The notes below the pieces were generated by a model, which saw nothing but the letters and a program-made list of their open reading frames with translations, was not told where the DNA came from and searched no databases. From Intestinimonas massiliensis (ex Afouda et al. 2020) (GTDB taxonomy: Bacteria > Bacillota > Clostridia > Oscillospirales > Oscillospiraceae), in assembly GCF_900626285.1 (NCBI RefSeq), contig NZ_LR131147.1:547261-611260 (forward strand): a DNA stretch of 64,000 bases, read 5' to 3'. Both the position numbers and the translations under genes were made by a program. Below are positions 44,182 to 51,642 of this stretch, one piece after another (position 1 is the first letter of the stretch; every line of letters begins with the position of its first letter).

Positions 44182-45585
44182 TTATGTCTCGTAAGACCAC
44201 TCGTTGGTGATCAGCGCAAAATTCTGCTTGACGCCCTCCTCATCCAGGCCGCAGTCCCAGTCGCACTGGAGCAGTCTGGCGGCATAGATGGTATCGCTGT
44301 CGGTATCATCCGGCAGCAGCCGGAACCGGCCAGCCATGTTGGCCCGCATGAACCGGTTATCGCCGCTGAGGGTGTAGATGACCAGGAACGGAAGCGGCTC
44401 CGCCTCTCCATTTCCCTCCCAGTAGGAGAAGATCACAGCCCGCTCTCCCCCGGCAACGTCGTTCCGGGAGACGGTGATCTTGCCGTCCCAGCTCTCCGGC
44501 AGGATAAAGTACCATTTATCCCGGTCATTGTAGTAGGTGGTAAAAACCAGGTCGGCATTTCCGTTGCTGTCGTACTGGAGCCAGCGGATAGCCCAGAAAT
44601 TCACCGCGATGCTCAAACTGCCGGGATCGGTCAGAGCATAGGGATCGGGCAGCTCCAGGATCCCGTCGTTATTGATGTCTTCCGCGGAAACCGCCGTATA
44701 CCACCGGATGGTCCCATCACTCTCTCCTGTATCGGAATTCAGAGTGATATTCTGCATTTTCCCATTTTTCCACGCAAAAATATCCGTAATATGCCCGTCG
44801 CTGCTGTAGGTCGAGGCTGTCGAATTCGGCCCGGGGGCATAGCTGCCGCTGGCAGAATAGAGGGAATCCACAAAGACTGCGGTTACGCCATCCTTCAGCT
44901 GGCCCGTCCTGACACCATTTTCTGAAAGCCCCGTAATGTTGCGGGACAGAGGCGCGGAGGAGTCCAGCTCCATCATACCGTCTCGATAATCGTACAGATC
45001 CGCCCGGTTGCCGTTTTCCGCGGTGCCGGTATGGATTACAACAATCTCATTCACCCCGTCCGTATCCAGATCACACACCTGGAAGTCGGTGTACTCCGTC
45101 CGCATCATTTCAAGAACCTGATCATTGTGGATGGAATAGGCCGCCAGGGAGTAGAGCTTATCGCTCTGCTGCCAGCCCACGATGATCTCCTTGCCCGGTA
45201 CCCCGTCCAGATCCTGATAGTCCACCACATTGATCGCGGTACCCGCGCTCTCGATCATAGCAGCCAGCTCATAGTTCTCGTCCTGCTGGTGATAGATGCA
45301 GATCTTCAGCTGCCGCTCATCCGAACTGACCCGGAAAAAGGCAATGGCCTCCTGTACGCCGTCCCCATCCAAGTCCTGAAGCTGCACCTTCTGGGTCAGC
45401 TCACCCGTCAGCGGCGCGGCGTATTCCCCGCCTGCATTGAGCATCTCATTGATTTTTTCATCCAGTTTCAAGTAGTCGTCCGGCGCCTTGGGCGGTGCGT
45501 ACAGCTCGTCCACCGATTGGGAAAAGCAGCCGGTCAGCAGAAGCAGCAGCCCCGCCGCCAGGATCAGCTTGAATCGTTTTCGCAT
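44182..45585 (-). CDS. Lipoprotein with VCBS/FG-GAP-like repeats
   Basis: 467 aa. Signal peptide with lipobox LLTGC (residues about 15-19). The body holds repeated Asp-rich turns like FG-GAP/VCBS repeats: LQDLDGDGVQEAIAFF, YQDLDGVPGKEIIVGW, VCDLDTDGVNEIVVIH and AEDINNDGILELPDP, suggesting a calcium-dependent beta-propeller outside the membrane. Start at 45585 with GGAGGG 7 bases upstream. First gene of the operon with the two-component system, so it may be a ligand sensor for the kinase or its main output; that is inference. Confidence 0.88.
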   Translation of the reverse strand: MRKRFKLILAAGLLLLLTGCFSQSVDELYAPPKAPDDYLKLDEKINEMLNAGGEYAAPLTGELTQKVQLQDLDGDGVQEAIAFFRVSSDERQLKICIYHQQDENYELAAMIESAGTAINVVDYQDLDGVPGKEIIVGWQQSDKLYSLAAYSIHNDQVLEMMRTEYTDFQVCDLDTDGVNEIVVIHTGTAENGNRADLYDYRDGMMELDSSAPLSRNITGLSENGVRTGQLKDGVTAVFVDSLYSASGSYAPGPNSTASTYSSDGHITDIFAWKNGKMQNITLNSDTGESDGTIRWYTAVSAEDINNDGILELPDPYALTDPGSLSIAVNFWAIRWLQYDSNGNADLVFTTYYNDRDKWYFILPESWDGKITVSRNDVAGGERAVIFSYWEGNGEAEPLPFLVIYTLSGDNRFMRANMAGRFRLLPDDTDSDTIYAARLLQCDWDCGLDEEGVKQNFALITNEWSYET

Positions 45586-45687
45586 AAAAAACCCTCCGTG
45601 GGAGCTCATTTGATGCAACAAGGATATCATATCACATCTTGAAAACAAATGATACGGTATTTTTCTCAATTTCTCCCGAAAGACCAC

Positions 45688-45716
45688 TTGCCAACACCCT
45701 TCAACTCATGTATAAT
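45688..45716 (+). promoter_or_regulatory. Sigma-A promoter of tRNA-Leu
   Basis: TTGCCA (45688-45693) and a perfect TATAAT (45711-45716), spacer 17. Start near 45723, seven bases before the tRNA. Confidence 0.88.
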
Positions 45717-45729
45717 ACCCTTTGTATCT

Positions 45730-45816
45730 GCCGGTATGATGGAATTGGTAGACGTGACGGACTCAAAATCCGTTGATGGCGACATCGTGTCGGTTCGAGT
45801 CCGACTACCGGCACCA
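45730..45816 (+). tRNA. tRNA-Leu (anticodon CAA)
   Basis: 87 bases with encoded CCA and a long variable arm (class II). Acceptor arms GCCGGTA/TACCGGC pair fully. The anticodon loop CTCAAAA gives CAA, reading TTG. The T-loop is GGTTCGAGTCC. Its 3' end borders the AT-rich island. Confidence 0.95.
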
Positions 45817-45824
45817 AAGTAGAC

Positions 45825-45866
45825 AAAACCTGCGTATAACGATAGTTATACGCAGGTTTTGCTTTT
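45825..45866 (+). terminator. Terminator of tRNA-Leu
   Basis: 16-bp perfect stem (45825-45840 with 45845-45860), GATA loop, then GCTTTTAA. Parts of its stem sequence recur at 45932-45941 and 45964-45973. Confidence 0.85.
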
Positions 45867-45931
45867 AACCGTCAGTTTGCACCAGATACACCAGTGCTGA
45901 TTGTCCATTATTCCATAAATACTGTTCCAAA

Positions 45932-45973
45932 ACGCAGGTTTGGGCGGCGAGAATTCCGTTTCTAAACCTGCGT
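45932..45973 (+). repeat. Inverted repeat echoing the tRNA-Leu terminator, upstream of the recombinase gene
   Basis: ACGCAGGTTT (45932-45941) and AAACCTGCGT (45964-45973) are perfect inverse copies 22 bases apart. The same 10-mer also forms the core of the terminator stem at 45828-45857. It may be a recombination or repressor site of the island, or a copied terminator. Confidence 0.55.
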
Positions 45974-46006
45974 ATATTATTGTTTTAGCAAAGGAGATAT
46001 ATAAAC

Positions 46007-46348
46007 ATGCGTATTCCTTATGGTTATCAGATGGAAAACAATGAATTTATTATTTGTCAGGAGAAAGCGGAAGTCGTCCGCATGATTTTTGATTACTATC
46101 TTTTGGGAGCCAGTCTTGGGAAAGTGGTAGATATGCTTTCCGAGAAAAGGATCACTTCTCCAACCGGAAAAGAACGCTGGACAAGAGCAGCAATCGATAA
46201 GCTCTTGTCCAATGCAAAGTATATTCCCATCGTTGGAACTGAGGCATATATGAATGTCCAATTTGAAAAGGAGCATAGATGCAATATCGACTACGACAAG
46301 GCCGGCACCCCCAGAAAATCTACTCGGTATCAATCTCCGGTATTATGA
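46007..46348 (+). CDS. Stand-alone recombinase-domain protein, probable remnant of a large serine recombinase
   Basis: 113 aa. It matches only the middle 'Recombinase' domain of large serine recombinases: IPYGYQMENNEFIICQEKAE, IFDYYLLGASLGKVVDMLSE and GKERWTRAAIDKLLSNAKYI. The catalytic resolvase domain (N-terminal) and zinc ribbon/coiled coil (C-terminal) are absent, so it cannot recombine by itself. It still has AAGGAG 9-10 bases before its ATG, so it may be expressed. It marks an old integration event. Confidence 0.7.
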   Translation: MRIPYGYQMENNEFIICQEKAEVVRMIFDYYLLGASLGKVVDMLSEKRITSPTGKERWTRAAIDKLLSNAKYIPIVGTEAYMNVQFEKEHRCNIDYDKAGTPRKSTRYQSPVL

Positions 46349-46414
46349 TTTTGTAGAGCGCTATCTAACCTTCTCTTTCTGTGTTATACTGAAACAAAAA
46401 GCGGAGGATACAGT

Positions 46415-46990
46415 ATGACGGGGAAAGAACTCAGCGAACTATATATGCGGCTTGCACTTCAATTCGATTCCGTGCTTGGGACGCTTGTTTCAAAAAATTT
46501 GGTTTTCCCGGATTTTGTACCCGGAATCAGAAAAGATTTTTACGATTCCCTCAACGAGGAAAAGAGAAAAGATTTTGAAAGGATTTCTACCTATACCGAA
46601 ATCATAAGACGCTACATAAGAGAGAATGCAAATGACGGTTCAGTATCGTTGACTCAACTGGCCAAAAAGTATTCTGAGGAATCGCCTGGGTATGTGATCC
46701 AAAGCTGGATGCGTAGCAGAAATACATTGGAGTTCTTACGCCAGTGGGAAATAGCGGAGAACCCAGATTTCGATGATACTGCATGTGAGGAACTAATCCG
46801 TCAGGCACGTTCCTCGTCCCTGACAATCACGCCAAGCCTTTGGGTGAAAAGGACACAAGCGATAGGGATGACAGTAAAGCAAGGCAAAGGTGGCGGCGTG
46901 ACCGCACACTCAGAAATTGCCTTGGACTTTCACCTCTGGTTAGATCCAACAATGCGAGTTGTAATGGTAAGGTTTGCTGGTAAGCAGTAA
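46415..46990 (+). CDS. KilA-N-like DNA-binding domain protein
   Basis: 191 aa. The C-terminal 55 residues (SSLTITPSLWVKRTQAIGMT, GKGGGVTAHSEIALDFHLWL, VVMVRFAGK) resemble the end of the KilA-N domain of phage and plasmid proteins, where a Trp block is followed by a GRGGGTYAH-like phrase. The N-terminal 110 residues are helical and charged with no recognised family. GGAGG lies 8 bases before the ATG. It fits a regulator or anti-repressor of a mobile element. The family call rests on pattern only. Confidence 0.6.
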   Translation: MTGKELSELYMRLALQFDSVLGTLVSKNLVFPDFVPGIRKDFYDSLNEEKRKDFERISTYTEIIRRYIRENANDGSVSLTQLAKKYSEESPGYVIQSWMRSRNTLEFLRQWEIAENPDFDDTACEELIRQARSSSLTITPSLWVKRTQAIGMTVKQGKGGGVTAHSEIALDFHLWLDPTMRVVMVRFAGKQ

Positions 46991-47055
46991 AGTATAAAGC
47001 AGGATATATCAAAGAAAACATCTACAGGCAAAAAGAATACTATGGAGATGATGAT

Positions 47056-47850
47056 ATGGAATTCAACCGTGAAGTTTATGATCTCATGCCACCAAGTAGA
47101 AGAACTTTCAACTTAGCCGGTGTTAAGATTCCAAATGATAAGGATATCTTTTTTCGAGCAAAGCAAAAAGAAACTCTGGATCGATATCAAGCTGCCCGAC
47201 GTTTTATGTATGAATTAGAAACCGATGATTGGGATCACTATTTTCGAAAGAGCACTATTGATAAGGCGAATATATATTTTCAGAATGTTCTAAAGGCTCA
47301 ATTATATGAAGCGGCTCTTTTATTTTATAATACGGTCATAGACCTGTCTTGGATTACCTGCTATGTGTCAGCAGAGTATTTTATATACCTTGATGGAAAA
47401 CCTGTAGAAATCGAAGGAATTAGCTCAATTGAAACTGCCTATACCGCTTTACGAAAAGCCGAAGGATTGGTTCAGCATCCAGGAGCAGACGGTTCCCCAT
47501 TTGCCTATTTGAAAAAAATGTGTCCACAATTTAGCTCAGTCCTCGACTTTATAATTGACTTTTGGGAGCACTTTTCAAACACTCCTGTACGTACAAATTA
47601 TAACTTTTTAAAACACAAGGGTGCTCTATGCTATGAAGAAATTCAAAAGCTCGAGCCTAACAGGATTTTTTCATTACAAATAAGCGATCAAAAGTGCCCG
47701 AGTGATATCAGAGATGTGCAAAAATCAATAAGCCTTCTTGGGGCGATCGAAGAATTGAGACAGTTTGATAATAACCAGCTATTTCCGTACATTGAGTCGT
47801 TGTTTCAGCAGTTAGAAGCATTGGTAAAGCCATCTCCGTTGATTTTTTGA
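47056..47850 (+). CDS. Unrecognised 264-aa protein upstream of the KAP NTPase
   Basis: No family recognised. It is soluble, mostly helical by composition, with aromatic-rich blocks (YNTVIDLSWITCYVSAEYFI, FIIDFWEHFSN). The phrase R179-TNYNFLK-H187 in an Asn/Lys/His context loosely recalls the R-x4-6-H motif of HEPN RNases, but the spacing is one longer, so this is a guess. GGAG lies upstream. Gene is AT-rich like its neighbour, same strand, 102 bases before it. The pair may work together. Confidence 0.65.
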   Translation: MEFNREVYDLMPPSRRTFNLAGVKIPNDKDIFFRAKQKETLDRYQAARRFMYELETDDWDHYFRKSTIDKANIYFQNVLKAQLYEAALLFYNTVIDLSWITCYVSAEYFIYLDGKPVEIEGISSIETAYTALRKAEGLVQHPGADGSPFAYLKKMCPQFSSVLDFIIDFWEHFSNTPVRTNYNFLKHKGALCYEEIQKLEPNRIFSLQISDQKCPSDIRDVQKSISLLGAIEELRQFDNNQLFPYIESLFQQLEALVKPSPLIF

Positions 47851-47952
47851 ATTCTACAAAATGATTGCGCAATATTGATAAGAAGATGCAAATTATGATA
47901 TAGTTTTAGCGAAAAACATTTTTATCTTTGTGTAATAGAAAGAAGCAAAATT

Positions 47953-49329
47953 ATGAAGAACTACAGTTTAAAACTAACCGATGAAAACGCTCTGGAACTG
48001 CTGCGTACAAACTCTATCGGAAGGTTACAGTATGTCCTTCGTTTTATCACCTTGCTGTCACACATGGAAGATGATTGTTATTCCATTGCACTTAACGGGG
48101 ATTGGGGCTCGGGAAAGACTTTTTTTATAAAACAAGTAAAACTGATAATTGATACATATAACCCGATTTCTCAATTACCGGAAGACATTCGAGAAGAAGT
48201 TAAAAGGCTTGAAGAAAAAGGCTTTAGTTACCCAGCAAACTATACGACCGTTTATTACGATGCATGGGCAAATGACAGTCATGTAGATCCCATTCTCTCC
48301 TTAATCTATGCGACTATTAGTAGTAATCAGAGTGACTATACTGTGGCCCGTCAAAGAGATATTGGTAACGCTGCAGCCGCTATTGCAGATGCGGTAACCG
48401 AGCGTGGTATTTCAAATGCCCTCAAATCTTTGAGGGGAACTGATCAACTTGCTTCGATTAAAGAAAAAGAAAGTATTAAAGAACTTGTAACGGATTTTCT
48501 CGATGCTCTCATTAATGAGCATGGGGATAGACTTGTTATTTTTATCGATGAACTTGACCGGTGCAAACCTGACTATGCTCTTTCCCTTATGGAAAGAATA
48601 AAACACTTTTTCGATGATGAGCGAGTCACATTTGTCTTTGCTGTCAACCTATCGCAGCTCCAGCATACTGTCAAAAGCTATTATGGCTCAGCATTCGATG
48701 CAACAAGATATTTAGATAAATTTTTCGACATACAAATGGCACTTCCGAATGTAAACTATGAGAATTTTCTCACAGCCCAGTTGGAGCTTCCGACACAGTT
48801 CCTTTCTGATGCAGTTTGTATTGAAACTGCAAAGTATTTCAGATTCTCGTTGCGTGAAATGGAACGGTATGTCCGGCTATATAAAATAGCCAGAAAAGCG
48901 TTGGCCAATATTTCTACTGGGTTTTCAACACAAAATGGAAAAGTTTTTTCAGCTATGTATTTTGTTCCAATCATGTTGGGTCTGCAAATGAGTGATATGA
49001 CCAGTTATAACAAATTCCTTTCTGGCAAGGACTGCGGACCATTATTAGAAATCTTGCTCAGTCCTAACATCCGAATAAATACTAAGTGGCTGTGTAATCA
49101 AAATGAAAATTTTGATGAAAATGAACGCTTATTTAAAAATAGAGACGGCAAGTCTGTTTTACTGGAAGATAGACTAAAAGAGGTCTATGATGCCATTTTC
49201 AAAAATTCACGTGGTAATGGCTATCGTGAAATAAATATAGGGCAACTAAGCTTTTCAGAAAATACACGAAACGCAATTGTAGAAATCACATCACTATTGT
49301 CTCCAAATTCCGATTATGAGTTTAGATAA
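47953..49329 (+). CDS. KAP family P-loop NTPase
   Basis: 458 aa. Walker A GDWGSGKT (residues 49-56) and Walker B VIFIDELDRCKP (195-206) are clear, with the KAP-type YYDAWANDSHVDPILSL (101-117) between them and AVNLSQLQHTV after. No membrane segments were seen, unlike many KAP proteins that carry them inside the NTPase domain. KAP NTPases include PifA, which excludes phage T7 from F-plasmid cells, so a defence role is possible. The RBS is weak (AGAAAGAAG). Gene is strongly AT-rich, pointing to transfer. Confidence 0.85.
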   Translation: MKNYSLKLTDENALELLRTNSIGRLQYVLRFITLLSHMEDDCYSIALNGDWGSGKTFFIKQVKLIIDTYNPISQLPEDIREEVKRLEEKGFSYPANYTTVYYDAWANDSHVDPILSLIYATISSNQSDYTVARQRDIGNAAAAIADAVTERGISNALKSLRGTDQLASIKEKESIKELVTDFLDALINEHGDRLVIFIDELDRCKPDYALSLMERIKHFFDDERVTFVFAVNLSQLQHTVKSYYGSAFDATRYLDKFFDIQMALPNVNYENFLTAQLELPTQFLSDAVCIETAKYFRFSLREMERYVRLYKIARKALANISTGFSTQNGKVFSAMYFVPIMLGLQMSDMTSYNKFLSGKDCGPLLEILLSPNIRINTKWLCNQNENFDENERLFKNRDGKSVLLEDRLKEVYDAIFKNSRGNGYREINIGQLSFSENTRNAIVEITSLLSPNSDYEFR

Positions 49330-49441
49330 AAGGGAGTATGATTATTTAAAACACCACTCCTCAAGTAATTAAATTGTTTTCGGTAAAAAGGCATATTACT
49401 TTCCCTAAAATCTGTGGCATCTATAGTGTTGCAATGTTCCA

Positions 49442-49480
49442 GCGCGCCGCAAGCGGCTTATCGCTTGCGGCGCGCTTTTT
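49442..49480 (+). terminator. Hairpin after the island, before the LysR gene
   Basis: 14-bp perfect stem (49442-49455 with 49462-49475) with a 6-base loop and five T on the plus strand. It ends plus-strand transcripts from the island; LysR, arriving from the other side, finds no U-run. GC-rich, so it belongs to the host chromosome side. Confidence 0.8.
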
Positions 49481-49484
49481 ATCT

Positions 49485-50384
49485 TTATTCCGGGATTTTC
49501 CGCTGTTGGCGTCCGCTGTCCAGCACGAACTGCCGGAAATCCCGGGCAGCCGGCGGCAAAAACACCCGGTCATTATGGACCAGGAAGAATTCCCGCTTGT
49601 AGGGCGGCGCACTGATCTGCAGAATGGCCAGATCCAGTTTGAGCAGCAGATCCATATAGGGGACCACGGCGATGCCGAAGCCCTGGGCTACCAGGCCCGC
49701 AATGACCTGATCCTCCTCTGTCTCACAGGCGATCCGGGGTGTGCCGCCGGCAGCTGCAAACAAGCCGTCCACCACCTCCCGCAGGCCGGAACCCTTGGCA
49801 AAGTAGACCTGGGGATAGGGCAGCGCCTCCGCCAGATCCACGCTGCGGGCCGACGACAGCGGGTGCCCCTTCGGAACGATCAGCACCAGATCCTGCTTTG
49901 TCACCGGGACGGCAGTCAGATGGAGCTCCGGCGCGGGCTTTGAGCACATCACCAGGTCGTAGTTCTGGTTCAGCAGGCCGTCCAACAGGCCCTGGGTCCG
50001 GTCGGTATGGAACGTAAAGCGGATGTTTTTATCCGGATTGGCCGCCAGAAAACGGGCTGCCAGCCTTGGGACATAGTCGGTCCCCAGAACCCGCAGAAAG
50101 CCCAGGCGGATCAGCCCCTCCCCCTGGGCACTGCGCCGGAGGGATGCCACTCCCTGATCCAGCGTGGCCAGTGTCCGCCGGGCGCAATCCAGAAATTCCG
50201 CCCCGAAGCGGGTCAGTTCCGTGTTGCGCCCTGTCTTTTCAAACAACGGCACCCCCAGCTCCGCCTCCAGCAGCCGGATGGCGTGACTCAGGCTGGGCTG
50301 GGTGATGCAGAGCTGCTCGGCGGCCTTGGTGTAATGGCGCGTCTCCGCCAGTCTGACAAAATAGCGCAGGTAGTCCAGATTCAT
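49485..50384 (-). CDS. LysR family transcriptional regulator
   Basis: 299 aa. N-terminal winged helix-turn-helix (about 1-60): LDYLRYFVRLAETRHYTKAA and ITQPSLSHAIRLLEAELGVP; C-terminal effector-binding domain of periplasmic-binding fold (about 90-295). The start MNLDYLRYF at 50384 has GGAGGG 7 bases upstream. It is divergent from the YczE-type gene, with a palindromic operator between them, the classical LysR arrangement. Confidence 0.94.
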   Translation of the reverse strand: MNLDYLRYFVRLAETRHYTKAAEQLCITQPSLSHAIRLLEAELGVPLFEKTGRNTELTRFGAEFLDCARRTLATLDQGVASLRRSAQGEGLIRLGFLRVLGTDYVPRLAARFLAANPDKNIRFTFHTDRTQGLLDGLLNQNYDLVMCSKPAPELHLTAVPVTKQDLVLIVPKGHPLSSARSVDLAEALPYPQVYFAKGSGLREVVDGLFAAAGGTPRIACETEEDQVIAGLVAQGFGIAVVPYMDLLLKLDLAILQISAPPYKREFFLVHNDRVFLPPAARDFRQFVLDSGRQQRKIPE

Positions 50385-50422
50385 GCTCTCCCTCCTGTCT
50401 TTCAGGGATATCATACCGCATT

Positions 50423-50441
50423 CAATAGATAAAATCTATTG
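50423..50441. promoter_or_regulatory. Palindromic LysR-type operator
   Basis: CAATAGAT-AAA-ATCTATTG, a perfect palindrome containing the T-N11-A pattern (ATAG...CTAT). It lies 39 bases upstream of the regulator start and before the divergent promoter. Confidence 0.75.
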
Positions 50442-50460
50442 TTTTATTTAAATTATGAAT

Positions 50461-50489
50461 TATACATATGAATATCAAACAGCTATAAT
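50461..50489 (+). promoter_or_regulatory. Probable promoter of the YczE-type gene
   Basis: TATACA (50461-50466) and TATAAT (50484-50489), spacer 17. The weak -35 fits a LysR-activated promoter. Leader about 28 bases. Confidence 0.6.
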
Positions 50490-50523
50490 AGGTTGGATCT
50501 GATGATACTGGGAGGAACATTCT

Positions 50524-51213
50524 GTGGAACAGAAAGATAAGCTGCCGCTGTTTCGCGGCGAACTGGCGTTGGCCATCGCGGTGCTCACCAACTCCTTCGG
50601 CGTCGTGCTGATGCTGTACTCCGGCGCGGGCATCTCCGCCATTTCCAGTGTTCCCTACGCCTTTTCGGAGGTATTTCCCCTCCTCACCCTGGGTACCTGG
50701 ACCTATCTCTTCCAGGCGGCGCTGATCCTGACCCTTATGATACTGCGCCGGCGGTTCGTGCTGTCCTATCTGTTCAGCTTTGCCGTGGGCTTTGTATTCA
50801 GCGAGCTGCTGGACCTGCACGAGCTGTGGATCGGCGCTCTGCCCACGGAACCGGGCTGGCGCGTGGTCTATTTCATTGTCAGCTATCTGCTGATCTGCTT
50901 CGGCATCGCCCTCTCCAACCGCTGCGGGCTGCCCATCGTCCCCACCGACCTGTTTCCCCGGGAGCTGGCGCAGATCACCAAAGTCAGCTATCCCAAGATC
51001 AAGATTTCCTTTGACGCCATCTGCCTCATCGTAACGGCCGCCCTGACCTTCCTGTTCCTGGGTCATCTGAAGGGGATCGGGATCGGCACGGTGCTGGCCG
51101 CTCTGACCATGGGCAAGGTCATCGGCATCATGGGCAGCCGGCTGGACCGGCACTTTGTCTTTGATACCTACCACCGCCGCTCCGGAGAGACCAACGTGTG
51201 CAGGTTTTCCTGA
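50524..51213 (+). CDS. YczE/YyaS/YitT family membrane protein (DUF6198-like)
   Basis: 229 aa with five membrane segments. Phrases FGVVLMLYSGAGISAISSVP, CGLPIVPTDLFPRELAQITK and GIGIGTVLAALTMGKVIG match the YczE/YyaS group of predicted permeases. GTG start at 50524 with GGAGG 8 bases upstream. Probably switched on by the divergent LysR regulator. Substrate unknown. Confidence 0.85.
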   Translation: MEQKDKLPLFRGELALAIAVLTNSFGVVLMLYSGAGISAISSVPYAFSEVFPLLTLGTWTYLFQAALILTLMILRRRFVLSYLFSFAVGFVFSELLDLHELWIGALPTEPGWRVVYFIVSYLLICFGIALSNRCGLPIVPTDLFPRELAQITKVSYPKIKISFDAICLIVTAALTFLFLGHLKGIGIGTVLAALTMGKVIGIMGSRLDRHFVFDTYHRRSGETNVCRFS

Positions 51214-51281
51214 ATGATAAAATGAAAGCGCCCCGGTCCATCCTTGGAGTGAACAGGTCCAGTAAAAACGGACAGTGACAA

Positions 51282-51324
51282 AAGACCCCCTGATGTAGGA
51301 AAATAGACTACATCAGGGGGTCTT
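51282..51324 (+). promoter_or_regulatory. 17-bp hairpin that covers the orfA ribosome binding site
   Basis: Arms 51282-51298 and 51308-51324 pair perfectly around a 9-base loop. The 3' arm contains AGGGGG (51315-51320), the only ribosome binding site for orfA (ATG 51328). Transcripts entering from outside would fold and hide it; transcripts starting inside the loop would not. Confidence 0.7.
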
Positions 51325-51327
51325 GTC

Positions 51328-51642
51328 ATGGGAAAACGGAATTACACACACGTTCAAGTACTTCTGCCTGAAATCAAGGCAATGATAGCAGAGGGGAAAA
51401 CCCAGCGGGAAGTTGCAGAATACTACGGCTTTCAGGATAAGCAGGTGGTAAAAAGGCTGCTTAAGCGTGAGCGAAGAAAAGAACGCAAATTGGAAGCCGG
51501 CATTCTCCCGCGGCCCAAAGGACGGCCGAGGAAAGGCGCCGCACCAAGAGACATTGTGTCAGAGCAGGCCTATGAAATCCAGCGGCTTCGTATGGAGAAT
51601 AAGCTGCTGCGGGATTTTCTGTGCTTCACAGGAAGGAAGTGA
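51328..51642 (+). CDS. IS3-family transposase OrfA
   Basis: 104 aa. Helix-turn-helix DNA-binding protein that recognises the IS ends: GKTQREVAEYYGFQDKQVVK, followed by a basic stretch and a C-terminal leucine-zipper-like helix (QAYEIQRLRMENKLLRDFL) that would mediate dimerisation. Its stop overlaps the orfB frame, which is at -1, as in other IS3 elements. Confidence 0.88.
   Translation: MGKRNYTHVQVLLPEIKAMIAEGKTQREVAEYYGFQDKQVVKRLLKRERRKERKLEAGILPRPKGRPRKGAAPRDIVSEQAYEIQRLRMENKLLRDFLCFTGRK

Larger units (their letters stand above)
45817..49340 (+). mobile_element. AT-rich genomic island next to tRNA-Leu
   Basis: From about 45,860 to 49,340 the base composition drops sharply from the GC-rich flanks. 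The genes (recombinase domain, KilA-N-like, an unrecognised protein, KAP NTPase) are unlike the surrounding housekeeping set. The left border is a tRNA 3' end, a common integration site. I found no repeat of the tRNA end at the right side, so boundaries and mechanism are not proven. Confidence 0.6.

Noticed and set aside
49330..49440. Right attachment site duplicating the tRNA-Leu 3' end
   Set aside because: No match to the tRNA end was found here.
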